From contig CALFLM010000080.1 of the NCBI GenBank assembly GCA_937880075.1, positions 4,097-68,096 of the forward strand: DNA of 64,000 nt, read 5' to 3'. The translations under genes and the position numbers were made by a program. Numbering within the stretch: the stretch's first letter is position 1; each line of letters starts with the position of its first letter. The stretch comes from an uncultured Romboutsia sp. (GTDB taxonomy: Bacteria > Bacillota > Clostridia > Peptostreptococcales > Peptostreptococcaceae). Of the stretch, positions 35,935 through 43,683 are shown piece by piece. The notes under the pieces are model-generated. The model did no database searches and was not told where the DNA came from. It was given only the letters and a program-made list of their open reading frames with translations.

Positions 35935-37745
35935 ATGAGTATCTTAAATGATCGGTTAAATAATATAATTAATAATTCAAAGATAAAATTTTATGATTAT
36001 GATGTAAAAAATAACTTAAGAAAATTGAACATAAAGTTAGATACATCTGAAGCAATAAAGAATATATGGAATAATATAGATGGAAATTCTAGAGTTGCAA
36101 TATATGGTGCAGGAAATCATACCATAAAGTTATTTGAAACTGTAAATAAAAAAGAGAAAAATATTGTATGTATAGTTGATAACTTGAAACCTAGTGGTGA
36201 GTTTTTAGGATATCCACTAATAGATAAGGAAAAAATTAATGAATATAATATAGATATAGTTGTTATATCTACAATGGGATATTCAAAAGAGATAAAAGAA
36301 GATTTACTTAAGAGTAGTTTAGATATAAAAATAATTGATATTGCTGAAGAGTTAGAAAAATATGGATATCATAGTTCATTAGCTTTTTATAATAAACAAA
36401 GTTTAGATACATATACTTCTATTTTTGAAATAAGAAATATCTATGAAGACACAAAAGATGAAATATATTTATCAAATTTAATATATAGATATTTGAATGC
36501 TAGATATTTTATATATGCTTATAAATATATAAATATGTATATAAATAATAAACATAAACAAAGTGAATTATTTAAACAACTACGTAATGAACTGGATAAG
36601 TTTTTAGATGAGATAAATGACCATATAAAAAAATCAAAAAATAGAAATGGATTGATAGTGTTAATAGATTCATTAAGGTGGAATGATGTTTACAAATCTA
36701 ATAGTATGAAATTTATAAAATTAATAAGTAGATATGGTATAAATTGTAATAATGCATATACTCATGTTCCATACACTTCAATGAGTATATTATCAATGAT
36801 AACAGAAAAAAAATGTTTGATGATGATTTAATAAATGAAAAATTACCTATAAAAAATGGTGGAATGTTATCTAAAATAAATGAAATGAATTATAGTTTTA
36901 AATATTACGGAAATCAAGTTGGACTTATAGATAAAAAATTATGCTATAAAGGAAATTTAACTAATATATCTAATTTATGTTGGGAATATTTATGTGATAT
37001 TTATGAAAGCAATCAAAATAATATATCTATTCTACATATAATGGAGGCTCATTCTCCATATGTATGCGGAGATCATAAAAATAAACCTATAGAGTTTAGT
37101 TTATATTGCTATAACCATGGTAATAAGAATATAAGCCCAAAACAACAACGTGAAGAATCTTTAAGATATTTAGATAAACAGCTTGAATATTATTTTAAAT
37201 TTATAAATAAAAATACATCTTTTATTATTACATCTGATCATGGTAGCTTTGTAGATTATGATAAGAATAGTAAAAATGATAACTTTTGGGATGACGATAT
37301 TATAAAAATACCATATATTATATTGAATTATGATTATATTTTATTTAAAGAAGATAATAGGTTAATTAGTCATTTAGATACATCGAAAATTATATGTAAT
37401 CTTGTGAAGAAAAAGAATCCATTTGAAGAAATTGAAAAAAGGACTACTATAGAGGTTAACAGAGATTTTACTTATGCGAAACATCAGATAGAAAAAAATG
37501 TGGAATTCAATAAAGCATATTTAGGAAGAGCTTTTAAATGTGTTAGAACTAAATATGATAAATATATTATTTATTATAATGGTGAAGAGGAGTTTTACTT
37601 TTTACCAGATGAGGATAATAATCTTATAAATGATATTAGATATAAAACTAGAATTGAAGAAATAAAGAAACATGTAAATAAAGAATTTTATGACTTTAGC
37701 GGAGAAAGGTTTAAATACGCTAGAGAAGTATTTGAAATTAAATAA
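35935..37745 (+). pseudogene. Rossmann + alkaline-phosphatase-superfamily fusion, copy 2, frameshifted
   Basis: Paralogue of the 32568 gene over its full length, with the same YGAGNHTIKLFE, VDNLKPSGEFLGYPLI, LIDSLRW, THVPYTSMSILSMIT, HIMEAHSPY and ITSDHG blocks. The frame breaks at 36805-36813 (G followed by eight A). Frame 1 ends at 36831 and the rest continues in another frame to 37745. Adding one base gives about 603 residues, equal to copy 1. Where copy 1 reads ITGKTMFDD this reads ITEKK then stop, so loss of a G (ITGKKMFDD) restores the conserved Gly. Slippage could rescue it. The true start is ATG 35935 (AAGGAG, 7 nt); ATG 35929 is too close. Confidence 0.8.
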
Positions 37746-37774
37746 TATATTAAAGAATTTATGAAAGGATATTT

Positions 37775-38290
37775 ATGTACGGAACTGTGTATTGGATTAC
37801 TGGACTAGCTGGTGCAGGAAAAACTACTATAGGTGAATTATTATACAAATCAATAAAATATAATAAAGACAATATAATTTTATTAGATGGAGACAAATTA
37901 AGAGAATTATATGATTCAGAAGATTATTCTTACGACGCAAGAAAACTTCTTTCAAATAAATATTCTAAACTGTGTAAAATGATATCTGAACAAGGTATAG
38001 ATGTAATTTGTTGTACAATATCTATGTTTGATGAATGTAGAAATTGGAATAGAGAAAATATATCAAATTACAAAGAGATTTATTTGAAAGTGTCAATAGA
38101 TGAATTGATAAAAAGGGATCAAAAAGGATTGTACACAAAAGCACTAAGAAAAGAGGTAAAAAATGTAATCGGAATTGATATTGATTTTGAAGAACCTAAA
38201 AATCCGGATTTATTGATTGACAACAATGGTGAAATTTCACCTAGAGACATAGTGGATAATATTATATTGAATTTAGGTATTGATAAATAG
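37775..38290 (+). CDS. Adenylylsulfate-kinase-like (CysC family) kinase
   Basis: 171 residues; P-loop kinase with Walker A GLAGAGKTT (10-18), LLDGDKLRE, a KGLYTKALRKEVKN block and FEEPKNPDLLIDN, all characteristic of APS kinase. The central helix lacks the usual DRxENIRR motif (here YDARKLLSNKY), so the substrate may differ. No sulfotransferase, cysD or cysN is present. CysC homologues in surface-glycan clusters can phosphorylate other cytidylyl or adenylyl compounds. Association with the phosphotransferase fusion is duplicated (see remnant at 34416), so they probably act together. Confidence 0.75.
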   Translation: MYGTVYWITGLAGAGKTTIGELLYKSIKYNKDNIILLDGDKLRELYDSEDYSYDARKLLSNKYSKLCKMISEQGIDVICCTISMFDECRNWNRENISNYKEIYLKVSIDELIKRDQKGLYTKALRKEVKNVIGIDIDFEEPKNPDLLIDNNGEISPRDIVDNIILNLGIDK

Positions 38291-38299
38291 GAGGAACCA

Positions 38300-38914
38300 A
38301 TGGATAAAAAATATTGGATGGAATATTACAAAAAAGATGATGCACCAAAACAACCATCATATTTTGCTATGGATATAGTAGATATGTTAAAGCCAAATAA
38401 AAAAATGTTAGAGTTAGGATGTGGAAATGGTAGAGATAGTGTATTTTTCTCTGGTAAAGGATTAATTGTAACTGCTATAGATCAAGCTGAAAATTCAATC
38501 AGTGACCTCAGAGAAAAATATTCAGAGATTGAATTTATAGCTGATGATTTTGTTAGTACAAATAGATTTAATTTAGATAGTTATGATTATATTTATAGTA
38601 GATTTAGTATACACTCAATAAGCGTTGAACAAGAGAATATACTATTAAAAAAAGCCTATAAATCCTTAAATAAAGATGGAAAAATATTTATTGAAGCAAG
38701 AAGTATAAAAGATGAATTTTATGGCTTAGGAAAAAATGTAGGAAAAAATGAATATATATATGAGGGACACTATAGAAGGTTTATAGATAGAAATGAAATT
38801 GAGAAAAAGATGAAAGAAATAGGATATAAAATAGATCTTTCAATAGAAGACAAAGGTCTTGCAGTATACAAAAATCAAGATCCAGTTGTAATTAGAATTA
38901 TTGCTAGTAAATAA
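38300..38914 (+). CDS. SAM-dependent methyltransferase
   Basis: 204 residues; class I methyltransferase with motif I LELGCGNGRDSVFF, an acidic ribose-binding AIDQAE, DYIYSRFSIHSI and a C-terminal FIEARS...GHYRRFID segment. It probably methylates a sugar or amino substituent of the flagellin glycan, as N- or O-methyl groups are common there. Gap 9 bp after the kinase gene, so same operon. Start ATG with AGGAGG. Confidence 0.85.
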   Translation: MDKKYWMEYYKKDDAPKQPSYFAMDIVDMLKPNKKMLELGCGNGRDSVFFSGKGLIVTAIDQAENSISDLREKYSEIEFIADDFVSTNRFNLDSYDYIYSRFSIHSISVEQENILLKKAYKSLNKDGKIFIEARSIKDEFYGLGKNVGKNEYIYEGHYRRFIDRNEIEKKMKEIGYKIDLSIEDKGLAVYKNQDPVVIRIIASK

Positions 38915-38926
38915 AAGGTGAGAATT

Positions 38927-40606
38927 ATGATAAAAGATCAAGTGTTAGTTAAACAGATGTTAGAAATGATAAATACATCTATTGAAGCATCTGAATATTT
39001 ATATGAAAGTTTTAAAAACTATAATTATAGTAGTTTTATCCAAGTGTCAAATGATATAAGTGATGTAATAAATACGATTCATAATGTAATTTTAAATATA
39101 AAAAAACAAGAAAATTTAACTATTAATGTTGATTTAGCTTGTGAAAATGCGAGTTATTCTTTGTCTAGAATCAAGAATCTTTTTAAATCGAGATCTAAAA
39201 AAACTCTTGATAAAATTGAATTTGAGTTGATACCTATACTTGAAGTTATGTACTTACAATTATATTTTTGGGGGAGTGTTTATCCTGATAAAAAAAGAAT
39301 ACATGAGTATTATGACAATGAACTAATTTCGTTGTGTCATAATAAATATATAGATGAAGCTGAAAAAAGTGGAGTTTATAAATATGATCTTTCAATTATT
39401 GTAATTGGATACAATAAATTGGAATATACAAAACTGTGTATAGAAAATTTATTAAAGTATATACCTGATAATATAAATTATGAATTAATATTGGTAAACC
39501 ATGGATCAATAGATAATACTAAAGAGTACTTTGAACATATATCACCAACTAAGCAATTAGATATATTAAAAAATGGTGGATCTCCAAGTTTACCATCCAG
39601 GATAGTTGAAGGAAAATATACATTAACAATTAGTAATGATGTTATAGTAACTGAAAATGCAATAGAAAACATGATTAAATGTATAGAATCAGATGATAAT
39701 ATTGCTTGGGTAGTTCCATCAACACCGAATATGTGTAACAATCAAACTATACCAGCGAATTATAATACGATAGAAGAAATGCATGAATTTTCGAGGTTAA
39801 ACAATGTTAGCAATCCTTATAGATGGGAACAAAGAGTAAGACTTTGTAATCCAATAGATTTAAAAAGGTCTAGTATGTGGTACTCATCAAATGGTATAGG
39901 GTGGGGCGGATATTTCCATACGCCTAATGCTATGGTGGCTCCAGATGAAAAGGTATCATTAATATTAAGGAGAAAAGGTTATAAATTAATGTTGGCTAAA
40001 GATGCGTATTGCTATCATTTTGGAGGAGTTACTAGAAAAGATGAAATCAAAAATCACAAAGATAAACACGGCAATGTAGGAGCAGAAGCATTTTATAAAG
40101 AGGCTAGAGAAGATTTTATAGATATATTTGGTATTGATCCATTAAGTATAGGTGTAGAGTATGATCCTATATTGTTTAATAATTTAGAGTGTAACGATAA
40201 TGGACATGTTGATATATTAGGTATAAATTGTGGTATAGGAAGTACACCTTTAAAGATAAAAGAGAGTATTAAAGAAAATGCTCATAATTTAGATGTTTCC
40301 ATTTACAATGTCGTAGATGAAGTACGATATATTGATGACTTAAAAAATACATCTGAAATTGTTGATTATATTTCAGACTTTGAAAAGTTAGATAATATTT
40401 TTGATTCTAAAAAGTTTAACTATATTGTTTTTGAAAGTAAGTTTGATACATGTAAAAATCCTGTGAAAATAATAAATATACTAAAAAATAAACTAGTTGA
40501 AAATGGAATACTTATAATTAGAACGATTAATTCAAGACTTGAAAAAGAATTCAAAAATATGGATGTTGAATTTTTAAAAATCGGAAACTGGATTATTTTG
40601 AAGTGA
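38927..40606 (+). CDS. GT2 glycosyltransferase with C-terminal methyltransferase-like domain
   Basis: 559 residues. A helical N-terminus (1-140) precedes a GT2 domain (about 150-400) with LSIIVIGYNKLEYTKLCIENLLKY, LVNHGSIDNT and a degenerate metal site ISNDVIV. A cluster WYSSNGIGWGGYFHTPNAM..P resembles the acceptor region of rhamnosyl-type GT2 enzymes. Residues about 425-559 look like a reduced Rossmann/SAM domain (GINCGIGSTPLKIKESI) without a convincing motif I. It probably adds a later sugar. Start ATG 38927 with AAAAGGTGA at 5 nt; an upstream GTG at 38918 lies in that ribosome binding site. Confidence 0.78.
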   Translation: MIKDQVLVKQMLEMINTSIEASEYLYESFKNYNYSSFIQVSNDISDVINTIHNVILNIKKQENLTINVDLACENASYSLSRIKNLFKSRSKKTLDKIEFELIPILEVMYLQLYFWGSVYPDKKRIHEYYDNELISLCHNKYIDEAEKSGVYKYDLSIIVIGYNKLEYTKLCIENLLKYIPDNINYELILVNHGSIDNTKEYFEHISPTKQLDILKNGGSPSLPSRIVEGKYTLTISNDVIVTENAIENMIKCIESDDNIAWVVPSTPNMCNNQTIPANYNTIEEMHEFSRLNNVSNPYRWEQRVRLCNPIDLKRSSMWYSSNGIGWGGYFHTPNAMVAPDEKVSLILRRKGYKLMLAKDAYCYHFGGVTRKDEIKNHKDKHGNVGAEAFYKEAREDFIDIFGIDPLSIGVEYDPILFNNLECNDNGHVDILGINCGIGSTPLKIKESIKENAHNLDVSIYNVVDEVRYIDDLKNTSEIVDYISDFEKLDNIFDSKKFNYIVFESKFDTCKNPVKIINILKNKLVENGILIIRTINSRLEKEFKNMDVEFLKIGNWIILK

Positions 40607-40621
40607 TGCGGAGAGAACATA

Positions 40622-41926
40622 ATGATTAGTAGAAGTGATATTTTAGAAAAAGTAAAAGAATATTATAGGGAAAATAGTGCTACAAATAAATTTATTAAAG
40701 GAGAAACCTACATACCAGTATCAGGAAAAGTAGTGGATGAAGATGATTTACATAATTTAATAGATGCATCACTAGATATGTGGTTAACAGCAGGAAGATA
40801 TTCAGACGAATTTGAACAAAAATTTGCAGAATTCTTAGATGTAAAATATTGTTCTTTAGTGAACTCGGGTTCTTCTGCAAATCTAGTTGCATTTTCTGCA
40901 TTAACATCTCATAAATTAGGTGACAAGAGGTTAAAAGCTGGAGATGAGGTAATAACTGTAGCAGCAGGATTTCCAACCACTATAGCACCTATAATACAAA
41001 ATGGAATGGTGCCAGTATTTATAGATGTTGATTTAGAAACATATGATTATAAGGTTGAGGATATAGAAAAAGCTATATCAGATAAAACAAAAGCAATATT
41101 TATGGCTCATACATTAGGTAATCCTTTTAATCTAGATAAGGTTATGGAATTAGCTAATAAGCATAATTTATGGGTAGTAGAGGATAGTTGTGATGCACTA
41201 GGATCTAAGTATGATGGCAAATATGTAGGAACTGTAGGACATATAGGGACGTTTAGTTTTTATCCAGCTCACCATATAACTATGGGTGAAGGTGGTGCTA
41301 TTGTTACTAATAATCCACTTCTAAATAAACTTATAAAGTCATTTAGAGATTGGGGAAGAGATTGTGTATGCCCTCCAGGTAAAGACAATATATGTAACAA
41401 TAGATTTTCACAGTCATATGGAGAGTTACCTTTAGGTTATGATCACAAGTACGTATACTCTCATTTAGGATATAATTTAAAAGTAACAGATATGCAGGCT
41501 GCTATAGGGGTTTCACAACTTAAAAAATTGAATTTATTTAAAGAAAGAAGAAATGAGAATTTTAATAGACTATATAATGGATTAAAACATTTAGATAAAT
41601 ACATTATATTACCAAAACAAACTTTAAAAAGTGAACCTAGTTGGTTTGGATTCCCTATAACACTAAAAGAAAGTGATAAATATAGTAGAAATGATTTAGT
41701 AAAGTTCTTGGAGTTAAATAAAATAGGTACAAGACTATTATTTGCAGGAAACATTATAAAGCAACCAGTATTTACAGAAAATAATTATACTTATAGAGTT
41801 GTAGGAGAATTAACTAATACAGATATAATAATGAATAAAACTTTTTGGATTGGTGTATGGCCTGGTATAACTAATGAATGTATTGATTATATTGTATCAA
41901 AATTTGATGAGTTCTTTGCAGGATAA
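40622..41926 (+). CDS. rfbH: CDP-4-keto-6-deoxyglucose 3-dehydrase (E1, RfbH/DdhC)
   Basis: 434 residues; DegT/DnrJ/StrS fold in which the PLP lysine is replaced by His (H217 in SFYPAHHITMGEGG), the hallmark of E1 dehydrase. [2Fe-2S] ligands C190, C248, C250 and C258 show the C-x57-C-x-C-x7-C pattern known for E1. It uses PMP and an iron-sulfur cluster to remove the 3-OH, giving CDP-4-keto-3,6-dideoxyglucose together with an E3 reductase, which is not encoded here. It ends the island; a 392-bp gap follows. Start ATG with GGAGAG. Confidence 0.95.
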   Translation: MISRSDILEKVKEYYRENSATNKFIKGETYIPVSGKVVDEDDLHNLIDASLDMWLTAGRYSDEFEQKFAEFLDVKYCSLVNSGSSANLVAFSALTSHKLGDKRLKAGDEVITVAAGFPTTIAPIIQNGMVPVFIDVDLETYDYKVEDIEKAISDKTKAIFMAHTLGNPFNLDKVMELANKHNLWVVEDSCDALGSKYDGKYVGTVGHIGTFSFYPAHHITMGEGGAIVTNNPLLNKLIKSFRDWGRDCVCPPGKDNICNNRFSQSYGELPLGYDHKYVYSHLGYNLKVTDMQAAIGVSQLKKLNLFKERRNENFNRLYNGLKHLDKYIILPKQTLKSEPSWFGFPITLKESDKYSRNDLVKFLELNKIGTRLLFAGNIIKQPVFTENNYTYRVVGELTNTDIIMNKTFWIGVWPGITNECIDYIVSKFDEFFAG

Positions 41927-41979
41927 TTATTTTATAAAAATAACGATAATTTAATTTTACTTATATAATAAATACAAAA

Positions 41980-42099
41980 TAACTAGTTGTGCTAGTTAAA
42001 TATGATTATTGAAAATTACTAGAGTTTAACTAGTTACGTTGTGACAGTTAAAAATCTTTATATAGTAATTTAAATATGATTAGAAAAATAACTAGCACA
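41980..42099. repeat. Cluster of TAACTAG inverted motifs
   Basis: TAACTAG at 41980-41986, CTAGTTA at 41992-41998, the palindrome TAACTAGTTA at 42027-42036 and TAACTAG at 42089-42095. TGTGCTAGTTA (41988-41998) and TAACTAGCACA (42089-42099) form an 11-bp perfect inverted repeat 90 bp apart. Operator cluster or structured RNA are both possible. Confidence 0.55.
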
Positions 42100-42133
42100 G
42101 CAGATTAAATTAAGGTTTATTAATTAAATATTA

Positions 42134-42148
42134 TGATAATTATTATCA
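42134..42148. promoter_or_regulatory. Fur-box-like palindrome
   Basis: TGATAATTATTATCA equals the Gram-positive 7-1-7 Fur box TGATAATnATTATCA at all positions. It lies 60 bp upstream of a TATAAT and 170 bp upstream of the coiled-coil gene, so placement relative to the promoter is not ideal for simple repression. Confidence 0.55.
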
Positions 42149-42318
42149 AAGAGGCTAATAAAATTATAAGTTAAACTTTGTTTGGATTTTGTAATAAAAA
42201 TCTGTACTATAATATTTAATATATTTAAACTAAGGTTTCCGTTTTATAGAATGCTATTGGGAGCGAGATTCAAATATAAATAAGTTAACAAAACGTTAAA
42301 ATATGCGAGGGGAACAGA

Positions 42319-42960
42319 ATGAATATAGAAACTAAGAATAAATTACATGAAATTAATCTTTATGTAAACCAAAATCCTAGTTCATTTGGAATAAACAACT
42401 CAAAAGATAATAGTAAAATAAATAAAAAATCAGAGTTAAATATTAATTCAAAGATAAGTAAGGAAGCAATAACTAAGTCAAATGTTATCAACTCTCAACA
42501 ACGTAGTATTCAAGAGCAAATGTCAATTATACAAGCTCAAGAAAATAGAGTAGATAAAATGCAAAAAACTTTGGAACAAGTAAAGTATTCTTATTTAGAA
42601 AGTTTAAAAAAACAAAACAAAGAGTCTATTAAAGAAAAATTAGAAATAAGATATTTACGCAAAGAAGATAACTCGAAGGATACTCCTAAAGAAGATAAAT
42701 TAGGCCTAAATACTTTCCATGAGGATAGCAAGACTAAAGATGTTTTAGATGGATTAATAAATAACATGAAAAAGATAAAAGCTGAATTAGAAAAACGTAA
42801 GTCAAAGCTATTATCACTAGAAAATGAAGTAAAAGCACAAGATGCAAAATTAGAGAAATTAAAGAGTAGTACTAATGAAGATTCAATATTTAAATATTTA
42901 GATTTTATATCTATACAAGGTGATATCAATAGTGGAATCTTAATAAATATATATATATAA
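42319..42960 (+). CDS. Coiled-coil protein of unknown function before flgB
   Basis: 213 residues, unrecognised. The Lys/Asn/Ser-rich N-terminus (1-55) is followed by a helix with heptad character (about 57-100, SIQEQMSIIQAQENRVDKMQ) and a second (about 148-190, MKKIKAELEKRKSKLLSLEN) with a charged linker between, then a hydrophobic C-terminus. No signal peptide. The helix resembles the coiled-coil N- or C-terminal helices of flagellar axial proteins, but no family is claimed. It has its own upstream regulatory region and terminator. ATG with GAGGGG. Confidence 0.7.
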   Translation: MNIETKNKLHEINLYVNQNPSSFGINNSKDNSKINKKSELNINSKISKEAITKSNVINSQQRSIQEQMSIIQAQENRVDKMQKTLEQVKYSYLESLKKQNKESIKEKLEIRYLRKEDNSKDTPKEDKLGLNTFHEDSKTKDVLDGLINNMKKIKAELEKRKSKLLSLENEVKAQDAKLEKLKSSTNEDSIFKYLDFISIQGDINSGILINIYI

Positions 42961-42970
42961 ATGTTATATC

Positions 42971-43007
42971 AAAATACCCTATGAATAAAATTCGTAGGGT
43001 ATTTTTT
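42971..43007 (+). terminator. Rho-independent terminator before the flgB operon
   Basis: AAAATACCCTA (42971-42981) pairs with TAGGGTATTTT (42995-43005). The stem continues inward by a T-G pair and GAAT/ATTC to a 3-nt loop. T run at the end. Confidence 0.9.
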
Positions 43008-43048
43008 ATGCACGTTTTATATAATAATTCATCATATTATCGAATTTT

Positions 43049-43153
43049 ATAGTAATCGAACTTATAAAAGTGTGTAAATGTAATCTATAGCTATTTTACA
43101 AGCTCTAAGATTTACACACATTACGTACATTTGTTATTAAGTTTGATTACTAT
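43049..43153. repeat. Nested inverted repeats upstream of flgB
   Basis: ATAGTAATCGAACTTA (43049-43064) and TAAGTTTGATTACTAT (43138-43153) are inverted copies with 15 of 16 matches (the mismatch is G-T). Inside, GTGTGTAAAT (43070-43079) and ATTTACACAC (43110-43119) form a perfect 10-bp inverted repeat. The position and geometry recall the invertible flagellar switch of C. difficile, but the structure could equally be an RNA fold. Confidence 0.6.
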
Positions 43154-43184
43154 TAACATAATATGGAAAATATCGTATATCCAA

Positions 43185-43293
43185 TAGAATAATTTAACAA
43201 ATATAGAATAATGTTGAAATTGAGTAATGGAAATATATGAAAATACACAAAAAACTATAAAAACAACACTAAAAATCTAGAATAATGTCGAAA
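43185..43293 (+). repeat. Three TAGAATAAT direct repeats upstream of flgB
   Basis: TAGAATAAT occurs at 43185, 43204 and 43278. The last two extend to TAGAATAATGTTGAAA and TAGAATAATGTCGAAA (15 of 16 identical), 74 bp apart. The third copy ends 8 bp before a TATAAT. Candidate activator sites. Confidence 0.5.
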
Positions 43294-43355
43294 AAAGTTG
43301 TATAATATAAAAATGCGATTAAGTATTATAAAAAAGTTTTAGTAGGAGACGAATT

Positions 43356-43679
43356 ATGGATATATATGGATTAATGAAAATGGGGCTAGATGCTACAGAG
43401 TTAAGAAGTAGAACTATAGCCAATAACATTGCTAATATAAATACCCCAAACTATAAAAGAAAATATGTTTCTTTTGAAGATAGTTTAAAAAATGAAATAA
43501 GTAATGCAAAAATCGAAGTAAAGGTAGATGAAGCTTCTATGGTAAGAGAAGACGGGAATAATGTTGATTTAGAAAATGAAAAAGTAAATCAAGCAGCAGC
43601 AAGTCTTCAATATAATGCTTTAGTTAGTTTAACTAATACAAAGTTAGCTATGACAAAAAGCGTAATAGCAGGGAGGTAA
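43356..43679 (+). CDS. flgB: Flagellar basal-body rod protein FlgB
   Basis: 107 residues; rod-protein signature LMKMGLDATELRSRTIANNIANINTPNYKR at the N-terminus and a short C-terminal helix (NALVSLTNTKLAMTKS). Proximal rod subunit exported by the flagellar gate. First gene of the long operon, start ATG with AGTAGGAG. Confidence 0.94.
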   Translation: MDIYGLMKMGLDATELRSRTIANNIANINTPNYKRKYVSFEDSLKNEISNAKIEVKVDEASMVREDGNNVDLENEKVNQAAASLQYNALVSLTNTKLAMTKSVIAGR

Positions 43680-43683
43680 TTAA

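Larger units (their letters stand above)
41927..42318 (+). other. Regulatory gap between glycan island and coiled-coil gene
   Basis: A 392-bp stretch without a gene. It holds a cluster of TAACTAG/CTAGTTA motifs (41980-42099), a perfect Fur-box-like palindrome (42134-42148), a TATAAT (42208-42213) and TTAAC-N5-GTTAA (42285-42299) before the GCGAGGGG ribosome binding site. No convincing terminator for rfbH is seen. Confidence 0.55.
43008..43355 (+). promoter_or_regulatory. flgB operon control region
   Basis: About 350 bp without a gene. It holds a 16-bp inverted repeat (43049-43153), three direct TAGAATAAT repeats (43185-43286) and a TATAAT (43301-43306) 50 bp before flgB with no clear -35. 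I see no c-di-GMP-I riboswitch, although C. difficile has one here. Confidence 0.55.

Noticed and set aside
36806..36831. Programmed ribosomal frameshift in fusion copy 2
   Set aside because: The A8 tract allows slippage, but the conserved Gly in copy 1 indicates a lost G, and no stimulatory pseudoknot or upstream Shine-Dalgarno is evident. Kept as mutation or phase variation.
37775..38290. Sulfated flagellin pathway (PAPS synthesis)
   Set aside because: Only a divergent APS-kinase-like gene is present, with no ATP sulfurylase or sulfotransferase; evidence is insufficient.
43270..43294. Sigma-28 promoter before flgB (TAAA ... GTCGAAAA)
   Set aside because: The spacer is 13 nt rather than 15, and a master early operon should not depend on sigma-28. 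The match is better explained as part of the direct repeat.
43010..43355. c-di-GMP-I riboswitch upstream of flgB
   Set aside because: C. difficile has one here, so I looked for the GCACAGGGCAAACC-like and tetraloop-receptor elements. None is present on the + strand.
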